A stretch of DNA of 64,000 bases from Streptomyces sp. NBC_00554 (lineage in GTDB: Bacteria; Actinomycetota; Actinomycetes; Streptomycetales; Streptomycetaceae): the NCBI RefSeq assembly GCF_041431135.1, contig NZ_CP107800.1, positions 1 to 64,000 on the forward strand. The letters run 5' to 3'. The notes under the pieces are model-generated. The model did not search any database. It was not told where the DNA came from and saw only the letters and a list, made by a program, of their open reading frames with translations. How positions within the stretch are numbered: position 1 is the stretch's first letter; each line of letters starts with the position of its first letter. This document shows positions 43,772-52,080 of this stretch, piece after piece. Position numbers and translations under genes: made by a program.

Positions 43772-46168
43772 ATGTCAACGGATCTGTGGACGTACCGACC
43801 GACGGCCGACCTGGTGGGCCGGGAGCTCGATCTGATCGGCGTCCAGGGCAGGCTCCAGGATCCTTCCGTCCGCCTGATCACCCTGACCGGCCCCGGAGGG
43901 GTGGGCAAGAGCCGGCTGGCGGCCGACGCCGCGGCCGGTGCCGCCGAACTGTTCCCGGGCGGCATCCACACCCTGGACCTGCCGGCCTGCCTGGACCTGG
44001 AGTCGGTCCTGGAGAGCATCGGCAAGACCGTACGGGACGTGACGGAACGCACCCTGCTCCTGCTCGACGGGGTCGAGCACGTCGCGGGCGAGCTCGCGGT
44101 GGTGCTCGCCCGCCATCTCACCGACACGCCCCTGCTCACCGTCCTCGCCACCGGGCAGGAGATCCTGCGGATCTACGGCGAGTGCGCCGTCCCCGTACTG
44201 CCGCTGCCGCCCCCCGGACCGCTGCTCGAACCCGATGTCGCCGACGTCCAGGACAATCCGGCCGTCCAGCTCTTCGTCCGCTGCGCCCTGCAGGCCAACC
44301 CCGCTTTCGCGCTCACGCCCGAGAACGTCGGGGCGGTCACCGACATCTGCAACCTGCTCGAGGGCGTCCCGCTGGTCCTGGAACTCGCCGCGCGCCGGCT
44401 GCGCCTGTATCCGCCGCAGGAACTGCTCACCTGGCTGCGGCGCGGCGGCGACAGCCATCTCCCGGGGCCCGTCGACGTGCCCGCGCGCCAGCGTTCCGTC
44501 CTCGCGATCGCCGAGTGGAGCTGCCGCGGACTGAACGAGGGGCAACACGCACTGCTCGCCCGGCTCGCCCTGTTCCAGGGAGGTGTCACCCTCGCCACCG
44601 CCGAGAAGGTGTCGCCGCTGACGGCGGCACGGACCGCCGCCGCCCTGGAGACCATGCTCGACCGCGGCCTGCTCGCCCTCGAGGAGCATCCGCGCGCCGA
44701 GAGCCGGCTCACGATGCCGCGCACCGTCCGCGCCTACGGCCTCGCCCTGCTCGAGGAGGCGGGCGAGGAGCGGGCCCGGGCGGCCCGGCAGGCACACGCC
44801 CGGTACTACCTGCGGCTGCTGCCCGCGCTGGAGGGCCGTTTCCAGGGCTCGGAACAGCAGCGCTGGCTGCGGGTCGCGGTCGCCGAGCACGACAACGTGC
44901 TCGCCGCGCTGCGCCACCTCGAGGACGAGGACGGCACGCCGGAAGGAAACGAGAAGGGCATCGAGAGGGCCGAGGGCGTCGAGGAAGGGGGCAGGGGCCG
45001 CGGCCGGGGCGCCGGCCGGGGCGGGCCGGTGCGCCCCGACCGGGTGGCGGCCCTGCTCGAGCGGGCGGCGCTGGTCACCGCCTGCCTGCAGCCCTGGCTG
45101 GTGCGCGGCGAACTGAAGGAGGGACTGCGCTGGTTCGACTCCACCGGGCAGGCCCTGCAGGGGGACGGGTGGGGCGAGTGGGCCGAGGACGAGGAGTGGC
45201 TGCGGACGCGGGCCCGCCTGTACTGCGGCGCCGGCGTGCTCGCCGCGGCCCTCGGCGACCACGACGGGGCGGTCCACCGGCACCGCCGGGCCGTCGCCCT
45301 GTACAAGCGGCTGCGTGACCCGCAGGCCGGTGCGCTGCCCTCCGCCCGCATGGGACACGCACTGTTCCGGTGCGGTGAGCGGCCCGAGGGCCAGTCCCTG
45401 CTGTCCGCCTCTCTGGTCGTCCTCGACGCCCAGGGGGACACCGCCGGGTCCGCCGAGGCCGCCGCCGCGCTCGCCGAGGTGCTGCTCGCGGGCGGCGAGA
45501 CGAAGCAGGCGCGTGCCCTCCTGGAACGGGTCGGCCGCATCCAGCGGCAGAACGGCGCCGTCCGCGACCTGGCCCGCACCGTCCACATCGGCGCCCGGCT
45601 GTGCAGTGACGAGGGGGACGACAGCGGCGCCCGGTCGGCGCTGCGGGAGAGCATCCGGCTGTACGAGTCGGTCGGCGAGCACACCGAACTGCCCGCCGTC
45701 CTGGAGATGTTCGCCCTGCTGATCCTTCAGCAGGCGGGCCAGCACCAGCGCGCCGTCCGGCTGCTCGCCGCGGCCGGTGCGCTGCGGTCCCGTACCGGGG
45801 TGGGCGTCGAGCGTGAGCGTGCGGACCGGCTGCGGGCCGCCGTCGAGGAACTGCGCCGCCGGCTGGGCGGGACGGTGTTCGCCACCGCGTGGGTGGAGGG
45901 CCTCAGGCTGCGTCCGGAGGCGATGGCCGCCGAGGCGCTCGCCGCGGCCGAGCCGGGCCGGGCCGAGGAGCGCGGGGACGGTGTCGCGCTCACCCCGCGC
46001 CAGCTGCAGGTGGCCCTGCTGGTGGCCGACGGCATGACGAACCGGCAGATCGCGCAGCAGCTGGACATCGCCGAGTGGACGGTGGTCAACCATGTCCGCC
46101 ACGTGATGCGGAAGCTGGGCTGCGCCTCCCGGGTCCAGGTCGCCTGGGCCGTGGGCAGGAGCCGGTGA
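43772..46168 (+). CDS. Large ATP-binding LuxR-family regulator (LAL-like)
   Basis: 798 residues; ATG at 43772 after GGAGG. P-loop RLITLTGPGGVGKSRLAADA near residue 30, then a Walker B-like TLLLLDGVEHVAGE. The middle is a long helical, TPR-like region with a Gly/Arg-rich insert (GRGRGRGAGRGG). The last 60 residues are a LuxR HTH: LTPRQLQVALLVADGMTNRQ and EWTVVNHVRHVMRKLGCASR. Such regulators activate pathways in response to nucleotide or ligand. Its stop overlaps the start of the next gene (TGATG). Confidence 0.88.
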   Translation: MSTDLWTYRPTADLVGRELDLIGVQGRLQDPSVRLITLTGPGGVGKSRLAADAAAGAAELFPGGIHTLDLPACLDLESVLESIGKTVRDVTERTLLLLDGVEHVAGELAVVLARHLTDTPLLTVLATGQEILRIYGECAVPVLPLPPPGPLLEPDVADVQDNPAVQLFVRCALQANPAFALTPENVGAVTDICNLLEGVPLVLELAARRLRLYPPQELLTWLRRGGDSHLPGPVDVPARQRSVLAIAEWSCRGLNEGQHALLARLALFQGGVTLATAEKVSPLTAARTAAALETMLDRGLLALEEHPRAESRLTMPRTVRAYGLALLEEAGEERARAARQAHARYYLRLLPALEGRFQGSEQQRWLRVAVAEHDNVLAALRHLEDEDGTPEGNEKGIERAEGVEEGGRGRGRGAGRGGPVRPDRVAALLERAALVTACLQPWLVRGELKEGLRWFDSTGQALQGDGWGEWAEDEEWLRTRARLYCGAGVLAAALGDHDGAVHRHRRAVALYKRLRDPQAGALPSARMGHALFRCGERPEGQSLLSASLVVLDAQGDTAGSAEAAAALAEVLLAGGETKQARALLERVGRIQRQNGAVRDLARTVHIGARLCSDEGDDSGARSALRESIRLYESVGEHTELPAVLEMFALLILQQAGQHQRAVRLLAAAGALRSRTGVGVERERADRLRAAVEELRRRLGGTVFATAWVEGLRLRPEAMAAEALAAAEPGRAEERGDGVALTPRQLQVALLVADGMTNRQIAQQLDIAEWTVVNHVRHVMRKLGCASRVQVAWAVGRSR

Positions 46169-47784
46169 TGGCGGCGCCGCTGCGCGCATCCCCGCAGGCG
46201 CCGCCCGACGGCGACGCCCCGCTCACCGGCCTCCTGGGGCAGCTGCGCCCGCCGGCCGAGGTCGCGCGGGACTTCACGGAACGGGGCTGGTGGCGGACCG
46301 GGACCGTGCTGCACGACGTGTACCGCGGCGCGGCACGGCATCCGCACCGCACCGCGATCGTGTCCCACCGGGCGCACCTGCCCGCCGCGAGCCGCGTGAT
46401 CCGCATCTCCTACGGTCAGCTCGCCGCCTGCACCGGCCGTTTCGCGCACGCCCTTGACGCGCTCGGGGTGCGCCCCGGTGACCCGGTCGCCTTCCAGCTG
46501 CCCAACCGCTGGGAGGCGGTGGCGCTGCTGCTGGCGTGCCTGCGCACCGGGGCCGTCGCCGTCCCCGTCATGACCGGGTACGGTGCCCGCGACCTGGAGG
46601 CGGTCCTGGGTGCGGCGCAGCCCCGGCTGTGCGTCGTACCGGATCTGTGGGAGGGCACCGCGCCGGCCCGGATCCTCGCCGCTCTCGCGCCCCGGCTGCC
46701 GTGGCTGCGCCACCGGGCCGTGCTCGGCGACGCGGTGGACGCGGGTGCCGTCGATTTCGTCCGACACTTCGTCCACACCCCGCACGAGCGGTACCGGTCC
46801 GCCGGGTGGCTGCGGCTGCCGCCGCACTCCGCCGACCGGGTCGCTCTGGCGGTCACCTCGCTCGGTCTGCGGGACGCGCACAGCATGGCCCTGTACACGC
46901 CCAACTCGCTGCATGCGGGCCTGCCCCGGGACCGGGAGCCGGCCGGGGCCGCCTTCTCCGCGCTGCCGCTGGCCTCGCTGCCGTCGCTGCTGCACGCGGT
47001 GATCGGCCCGCTCACGCGCGGGGGTACGGCCGTGCTCCAGGACGTGTGGGACGCGGAGACCGCCCTCGGCCTGGTGGCCGCGGCCGGAGTGCGCCAGGTG
47101 TACGCGACCCCCGCGCAGTGGGCGGATCTCGTCGCCGCGCGGGAACGCCGGCCGCGCGAGGCGCTCGAGCTGAGCGGAGCCTTCACCTCCGATCCGGCCG
47201 CCACCTCCGCCGCGCTCGGCCGGCGGGTCCGCGCGGCCCTGGGGACGGAGCTGCGGTCCCTGCCGCGGCCCGCCGCCCACACCGGGCGGGAGCGCGGCTC
47301 GGGCGGGGACGGCCCCTACCGGCTGTGGCCGCGCGGGCCCGCCTCGCCGCTCGCGGTGTGGCGGCGCGCCGGCGGTGTCGGCCTGACCTGGCAGGGGGAC
47401 GGCGCCTGCGGCGCCGGCGAGGTGGTGGACCTGGACGAGGCGGGGCATCCGCGGCTGCGCACCGAGGAGGTCGGCGGGATGTTCCTGGTGCCGGTCACCG
47501 AGATCGAGGCGCTGCTCATCGGGCATCCCCGGGTGGCCGAGGCCGCGGTCGTCGCCCGCGCCGATCCCCAGCACGGTGAACTGGCCTGTGCCGTCGTGGT
47601 CCCCGACGGGGCCCCGCCCACGCTCCTGGACCTGCGGGGCCATCTGGCCGGACGGGGGGTCGCGCCCGCGCATCTGCCCGCCGAGCTGGTCCTCATGGGC
47701 GGTCTGCCCCGCACCGAGAGCGGCGAGCTGCGGCGCCGGCATCTGCAGGACACCGTCGCCCGCCGGCCCGCGCGGGCCGCCTAG
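46168..47784 (+). CDS. Adenylase-like protein lacking the ATP loop (pseudoenzyme)
   Basis: 538 residues. The fold follows CoA ligases: ISYGQLAACTGRFAHALDAL, GVRPGDPVAFQLPNRWEAVA, LLACLRTGAVAVPVMTGYGA, and C-terminal EIEALLIGHPRVAEAAVVAR with LPRTESGELRRRHL. But the T/SGTTGxPK loop expected near residue 235 reads AVTSLGLRDAHSMALYTPNS, and the YGxTE and TGD motifs are not evident. The Lys of the last motif (GELRRRHL) is also missing. It is unlikely to adenylate anything. Being coupled to the LuxR ATPase, it may sense an acid or acyl-CoA for it. That is inference. Confidence 0.75.
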   Translation: MAAPLRASPQAPPDGDAPLTGLLGQLRPPAEVARDFTERGWWRTGTVLHDVYRGAARHPHRTAIVSHRAHLPAASRVIRISYGQLAACTGRFAHALDALGVRPGDPVAFQLPNRWEAVALLLACLRTGAVAVPVMTGYGARDLEAVLGAAQPRLCVVPDLWEGTAPARILAALAPRLPWLRHRAVLGDAVDAGAVDFVRHFVHTPHERYRSAGWLRLPPHSADRVALAVTSLGLRDAHSMALYTPNSLHAGLPRDREPAGAAFSALPLASLPSLLHAVIGPLTRGGTAVLQDVWDAETALGLVAAAGVRQVYATPAQWADLVAARERRPREALELSGAFTSDPAATSAALGRRVRAALGTELRSLPRPAAHTGRERGSGGDGPYRLWPRGPASPLAVWRRAGGVGLTWQGDGACGAGEVVDLDEAGHPRLRTEEVGGMFLVPVTEIEALLIGHPRVAEAAVVARADPQHGELACAVVVPDGAPPTLLDLRGHLAGRGVAPAHLPAELVLMGGLPRTESGELRRRHLQDTVARRPARAA

Positions 47785-47794
47785 GGGGCCGTGT

Positions 47795-47814
47795 CCTGCC
47801 CGGATCCGGGCAGG
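47795..47814. terminator. Perfect 20-bp palindrome between convergent genes
   Basis: CCTGCCCGG (47795-47803) and its complement flank AT. It lies ten bases past the adenylase-like stop and before the end of the convergent sigma gene; a likely bidirectional terminator. Confidence 0.55.
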
Positions 47815-47844
47815 CACCCGATCAGTCAGTCGGGTCGGTTGGTC

Positions 47845-47869
47845 GGTCAGGTCAGGTCAGGTCAGGTCA
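47845..47869. repeat. GGTCA pentanucleotide repeat, five units
   Basis: Five perfect GGTCA units run into the 3' end of the sigma gene and contain its stop codon. Slippage would alter the last residues of the protein. Confidence 0.6.
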
Positions 47870-48785
47870 CGGACCGGCGGGCCCGGCCGGCTTCCCGGTT
47901 GACCGCCCAGGCGTCCGCCACCGGGCCCAGGTGGCCGAGCTTGTCGGGGTTGGTCACCGAGCGGATCATCTGGATCTGTCCGTCGAGGATGTCCAGCGTC
48001 CAGGCGGTGAGCACCCTGCTGTCCCGGTCGCGCAGGATCGCGCCGGGCTGGCCGTTGACCTCCCGCGGCTCCACGGTCACGTCCACCAGGGTGAGCGTGG
48101 AGAACAGGGAGGCGAGCAGCCGGGCCACGTGGTCGGCGCCGGCCACGGTCCTGGCCAGCTGCGGGGCCTTGCCGCCGCCGTCCCCGACCAACTGCACATC
48201 GGCGGCGAGCAGCCTGCGCAGGCCGTCGACGTCGCCTTCCCTGAGGGCGTCGAAGAACCGCCCGGCGAGCGCCTCGCACTCCTTGCGGTCGGCCTCGAAC
48301 CGGGGCCGGCCCTCGTCCATGTGGCGGCGTGCCCGCACCGCGAGCTGGCGGCACGCCGCCTCCGAGCGCCCCACCGCGGCCGCGATCTCCGGGAAGCCGA
48401 ACGTGAACACCTCCCGCAGCACGAACACCGCCCGCTCCAGCGGGGACAGCCGCTCCAGCAGCAGCAGAGCCGCCGTGGACAGCGAGTCGGCGAGCTCCGC
48501 GGAGCGCGCCGGGTCCTCGTAGGAGTCGGTGAGCAGGGGTTCGGGCAGCCACGGCCCGACGTAGGTCTCGCGCCGCACGCGCGCCGAGCGCAGCACGTCC
48601 ATCGAGATCCTGGTCACCGTGGTCGACAGATAGGCCTTGGCCGACCTGGGCACCGTCGAGGAGGCGTACCAGCGCAGCCAGGTCTCCTGAACGGCGTCCT
48701 CGGCCTCGCTCACGCTGCCCAGGATGCGGTAGGCGATCGCGAACAGCAGCGGCCGCAGCTCCTCGAACTCCTCGGTCCGTGTCAC
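47862..48785 (-). CDS. ECF41-group sigma factor, second copy
   Basis: 307 residues, GTG start with AAGGAGG. LRPLLFAIAYRILGSVSEAE and DAVQETWLRWYASS are region 2; GPWLPEPLL is the linker; LSPLERAVFVLREVFTFGFP with RSEAACRQLAVRARRHM is region 4. The SnoaL-like extension has GDGGGKAPQLARTV and TNPDKLGHLG. A full-length member of the same group as the protein at 22397-23353, without a neighbouring anti-sigma gene. Confidence 0.9.
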   Translation of the reverse strand: MTRTEEFEELRPLLFAIAYRILGSVSEAEDAVQETWLRWYASSTVPRSAKAYLSTTVTRISMDVLRSARVRRETYVGPWLPEPLLTDSYEDPARSAELADSLSTAALLLLERLSPLERAVFVLREVFTFGFPEIAAAVGRSEAACRQLAVRARRHMDEGRPRFEADRKECEALAGRFFDALREGDVDGLRRLLAADVQLVGDGGGKAPQLARTVAGADHVARLLASLFSTLTLVDVTVEPREVNGQPGAILRDRDSRVLTAWTLDILDGQIQMIRSVTNPDKLGHLGPVADAWAVNREAGRARRSVT

Positions 48786-48893
48786 GCCGGCTCCTCCTTC
48801 TTCTCTGTGGTCCCCTCCGGCCGCGGCACGGGCGGAGCGGGGGCTTCCCGGTGGCCGGTGCCGTGCAGGGCCGGCCGGGCGTTGCTGGTCGGG

Positions 48894-49622
48894 TCAGGCC
48901 GGTGCGGGGGTGTCGGCGGCGGACAGGTCCGGGTCGTTCACCCAGCGGATCGTCTGGATCCGCCCGTCGAGGATGTCGAGCGCCAGGGCGCTGAGAACCG
49001 TGCCGTTGCGGTCGCGGAAGACCGCGCCCGGGCGGTGGTTCACCTGCCGCGGCTCCATGCGGACACCGATGCGGACCAGCGCCGGGACGATCACGGCGAA
49101 GATGCGGGCCACATGGTCCGCACCGGCGATGCACCGCGGCCAGGGCGGTGCCGTGCCGCCGCCGTCGCCCGCCCTCGACACGGCGGCGGTGAGCCGGTGG
49201 CAGGCCTCTTCCGAGCAGCCCACGGCGGACGCGATCTGGGAGGGGCCGCACCCGAAGACCTCCCGCAGCACGAACACCGCGCGCTCCAGCGGGGACAGCC
49301 GCTCCAGCAGCGCCAGGACCGCCGCCGCGGGCGGCTCCGCCGGCCGCTCCGGGCCCTGGTGCGGGCCCTGTTGCGGGTCGCTGGGCAGCGGCCCGGGCGG
49401 CTCGTCCCGCCGCGGGCGGGCCGCCCGCAGGACGTCGACACAGATCCGGGTGACCGCGGCCGTGAGGAACTCGCGGCCCGACGCGGGCTCCTCGGGCGCG
49501 GCCTCGTAGTGCAGCCAGGCCTGGTGCACCGCGTCCTCGGCCCGGCCCGCGCCGCCCAGCATCCGGTGGGCGATCGAGAACAGCAGGGGCCGCGCCTCCT
49601 CGAACTCTTCGATCCGGCTCAT
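48894..49622 (-). CDS. Shortened ECF41-like sigma factor, third copy
   Basis: 242 residues, ATG at 49622 with AAGGAGG. Region 2 (ARPLLFSIAHRMLGGAGRAE, DAVHQAWLHYEAA) and region 4 (LSPLERAVFVLREVFGCGPS) are present. WLPEP is missing, and region 4 jumps straight into the end of DGGG (TAAVSRAGDGGGTAPPWPRC), so about 60 residues of the linker between sigma-4 and the SnoaL-like domain are deleted. NPDK has become NDPD. It lies directly upstream of copy 2 and is probably a decayed duplicate. Confidence 0.8.
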   Translation of the reverse strand: MSRIEEFEEARPLLFSIAHRMLGGAGRAEDAVHQAWLHYEAAPEEPASGREFLTAAVTRICVDVLRAARPRRDEPPGPLPSDPQQGPHQGPERPAEPPAAAVLALLERLSPLERAVFVLREVFGCGPSQIASAVGCSEEACHRLTAAVSRAGDGGGTAPPWPRCIAGADHVARIFAVIVPALVRIGVRMEPRQVNHRPGAVFRDRNGTVLSALALDILDGRIQTIRWVNDPDLSAADTPAPA

Positions 49623-50401
49623 GCAAGCGCCCCTCCTTGGATCCGAGCGGGCGTCGGGCCGCCGGCGACATCGCGCCTCTCCCGGCCGGCGGCGGGGCCG
49701 GCCCGCCGGGTGCGCCGCGGCGACCGCCCGGCCCGCGCTGCCGGCCGGGGCACCCGTCCGGCAGCCACAGCCGGAGCGCCGTCGCGCACGGACGGGGGCT
49801 GCCCGGACCGGGCCGCCCGGCCTACGCCGTGTCCGGGGCGACGTGCCGGGGCCGCGGGAGGGACGTGTGCCGACACGCCCGCCCGCCTCCGGGGGGAAGG
49901 AGACGGGCGGGGCGGCTTGCAGCCCCACTGTAGGGGCGGCGCAGGGTCATGTCCCGTACCTGCTAGGGAAGTTCGAGCACGGCTGCCGCGGAGGTCGAGG
50001 GTCCGGCGGCGGCACCGGCCCCGCTGCCCGAGGCCCTGGTGGGGCCACCGGATCCGTGGATCCGCGGGGCCAGGAGTGGGCCCGGGCGGGCCGGAGACCG
50101 CCGCGCAGGAGGCCGGCCCGACGAGGAAGGTGAAGGTCCGCCTGCGGCCGGCCGGGCCGGGCAGCCGCCCGCACCGCAGTGGCAGGGCGCCCCCGGGCGG
50201 CGCGGACGCGGTCACGATCCGCTGCCGGCCGGCGTCTGCGCAGCCGAGGGCCTCCTGCACCGGCGCGCGGTGTGTCAGCGCCGGGCCGGCGCCGGCCATG
50301 AGGGGGGCGGTGCGGATGACGGCGCGGATCAGCCGCCGCCCGGGATCTGCGGCCGGTCCCGGGCCCGGTCCGGCCGCAGGGGCCGTGCTCCGCGTGACCA
50401 T
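49619..50401 (-). CDS. Doubtful ORF upstream of the third sigma gene
   Basis: An open frame of 260 codons starts at an ATG (50401) with GGGAGG upstream and ends with an ATGA overlap into the sigma start. The first ~120 codons have G/C third positions, then this bias is lost from about 50020 on. The protein is Pro/Gly/Ala/Arg-rich with no recognisable domain. The stretch 49623-50438 therefore holds either a short, decayed gene or nothing. The distal part probably serves as the sigma gene promoter. Confidence 0.2.
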   Translation of the reverse strand: MVTRSTAPAAGPGPGPAADPGRRLIRAVIRTAPLMAGAGPALTHRAPVQEALGCADAGRQRIVTASAPPGGALPLRCGRLPGPAGRRRTFTFLVGPASCAAVSGPPGPTPGPADPRIRWPHQGLGQRGRCRRRTLDLRGSRARTSLAGTGHDPAPPLQWGCKPPRPSPSPRRRAGVSAHVPPAAPARRPGHGVGRAARSGQPPSVRDGAPAVAAGRVPRPAARAGRSPRRTRRAGPAAGRERRDVAGGPTPARIQGGALA

Positions 50402-50438
50402 GCTCGCCTCCCTGGGTTCCCGGTCGGTCGTTGCGTCG

Positions 50439-50702
50439 TCAGTGACGGTCCTGGTCGGCGTAGACCGCGAGGAAGGCGGCGAGTCCGCGCACCGCGCCGC
50501 CGGTCGGGCCGAGCGCGGTGACCGGGATGCTGCGGCCGAGTCCGGCCGCCAGCTTGCTGTGCGCCCGCAGCGCGGCGGCGGCCAGGCAGTCGCGGGGCGG
50601 GCGGTGGCCGTGGTCCGGGCCGGCGCCCGCCATGGAGCGGGCCTCGGCCCAGGCCCGGGAGGTGATCTCGGCTGTCCGTGCGTGGGTCGTCGGCATCGCC
50701 AT
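50439..50702 (-). CDS. Small hypothetical protein beside the P450
   Basis: 87 residues; GAGGAG seven bases before ATG at 50702. An amphipathic helix (ARTAEITSRAWAEARSMAGA) leads to LAAAALRAHSKLAAGLGRSI and VRGLAAFLAVYADQDRH. No family recognised. It starts 79 bases after the P450 stop on the same strand, so it may be in that operon. Confidence 0.5.
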   Translation of the reverse strand: MAMPTTHARTAEITSRAWAEARSMAGAGPDHGHRPPRDCLAAAALRAHSKLAAGLGRSIPVTALGPTGGAVRGLAAFLAVYADQDRH

Positions 50703-50781
50703 GACGGCACTCCTCGGCTGGTCGGGGCGCGCGATCGGAAAAGGGGGGCGTGGGCAGTTGCCGCGGCTGCGGGAGGGCGGG

Positions 50782-52080
50782 CTACCGCGGCTGGGGGACC
50801 ATGAGCAGCCGCTGCGGGTGGAGCGTGGTGTGAGCCGCCGCGCGGACCCGGCTGCCGGGCCGGACGGTCAGCCGCCATTCCCGGGCCACCGCGCCGAGCA
50901 GGATCTCCAGTTCCCTCCAGGCGAACGCCTCCCCGACGCACCCCCGGGCTCCGGCGCCGAAGGGGATGTACGAGGCGTCCTGCGCGGTCGGCCTGACGGA
51001 GAGCCAGCGGTCCGGGTCGAACCGGTGCGGGTCCCGGTAGCGGCCGGGGTCCCTGTGCAGCAGATAGGAACTGAACATCACATGCGTGCCCGCGGGGAAC
51101 GCGTGCTCGCCCAGCGTGACCCCCGAGAGGGTCTTCCGGCAGGTGATCCACACGGGCGGGTAGAGCCGCAGCACCTCCATCAGGAACCGCAGGGCATAGC
51201 CGGGCGGGCCCTGCCCGTGGCCGGACCGGACGCCCCCGCCCGCGCCCCCGCCCGCGGTCTGTGCCAGGTCCTTGAGGACCTTCTCCTCGACCAGAGGGTC
51301 CTCGGCGAGCATGTACAGGGCCCACGACATCACCGACGCGGTGGTGACGGTGGCCGCGGTCAGCATCATGACGGCCTCGTCGCAGATCTGGTCGGCGCTC
51401 AGGGCGGGCGTGCCGTCCCGCCCGGTGTCCGTCAAAAGCGCCGAGAGATAACCCGCCGCCGTGTCCGGGGAGTTCAGCCGGCCCGCGACGCATGAGGCGA
51501 GCAGCGAACGGAAGGCGGTGAACGCCCCCGCCAGCCGCCGGGTGGGCTGCTGCGAGCGGGCCGCGTTCCCGTACAGCGGCTTTCTGATCATTTCCCAGGA
51601 CAGGGCCGCGAGGTGCTCGCCGAGCATGTTCGACGTCTCGCGCGGCAGCGTGCCGAGGAGGGTGCTCAGCGCGATGCCGCTCGCCGCCCGGCACATCTGG
51701 GCCTGGATGTCGACCGGCTGTCCGGGACGCCAGGAGGCCACCGTGTCCCGGGCAATCTCCTCCATGACCGGGACGTGGCCGGTGACCGCGGCCGTCCGCA
51801 GATACGGATGCGCCAGTCGCCGGTAGTGCCGGTGCAGGGCGTCGTCCTGCGCGAGCAGCCCCGCCCTGCTGAGGATCCTGGCCTTCTGGAAGAGCTCGCC
51901 CTTGCCGTAGTGCTTGTCGTCCTTGACCAGGACGCGGCGGACCAGGGCCGGATCGGTGACGAACTCGGCGGCCACGCCGTCCACCGACACGGTGCGCACC
52001 GGGTGGCCGCGCAGGAGGCGCTCCATCCGGCTGAACCGGAACTCCGCGGGGCCGCTGGCGCTACGCGGCGTCGGCGGCAT
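50782..52080 (-). CDS. Cytochrome P450
   Basis: 432 residues. Heme loop FGAGARGCVGEAFAWRELE with the Cys ligand, and the ExxR helix MEVLRLYPPVWITCR. The I-helix reads MLTAATVTTASVMSW, so the usual acidic residue before TT is Val, which could change proton delivery. The first 20 bases overlap the end of the upstream prenyltransferase gene, so the two are coupled; the start has no clear ribosome site of its own. It most likely oxidises the prenylated product or its isoprenoid part (inference). Confidence 0.9.
   Translation of the reverse strand: MPPTPRSASGPAEFRFSRMERLLRGHPVRTVSVDGVAAEFVTDPALVRRVLVKDDKHYGKGELFQKARILSRAGLLAQDDALHRHYRRLAHPYLRTAAVTGHVPVMEEIARDTVASWRPGQPVDIQAQMCRAASGIALSTLLGTLPRETSNMLGEHLAALSWEMIRKPLYGNAARSQQPTRRLAGAFTAFRSLLASCVAGRLNSPDTAAGYLSALLTDTGRDGTPALSADQICDEAVMMLTAATVTTASVMSWALYMLAEDPLVEEKVLKDLAQTAGGGAGGGVRSGHGQGPPGYALRFLMEVLRLYPPVWITCRKTLSGVTLGEHAFPAGTHVMFSSYLLHRDPGRYRDPHRFDPDRWLSVRPTAQDASYIPFGAGARGCVGEAFAWRELEILLGAVAREWRLTVRPGSRVRAAAHTTLHPQRLLMVPQPR

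Noticed and set aside
43775..46189. 804-codon minus-strand frame opposite the LuxR ATPase
   Set aside because: Antisense shadow; the plus strand has the P-loop and LuxR HTH.
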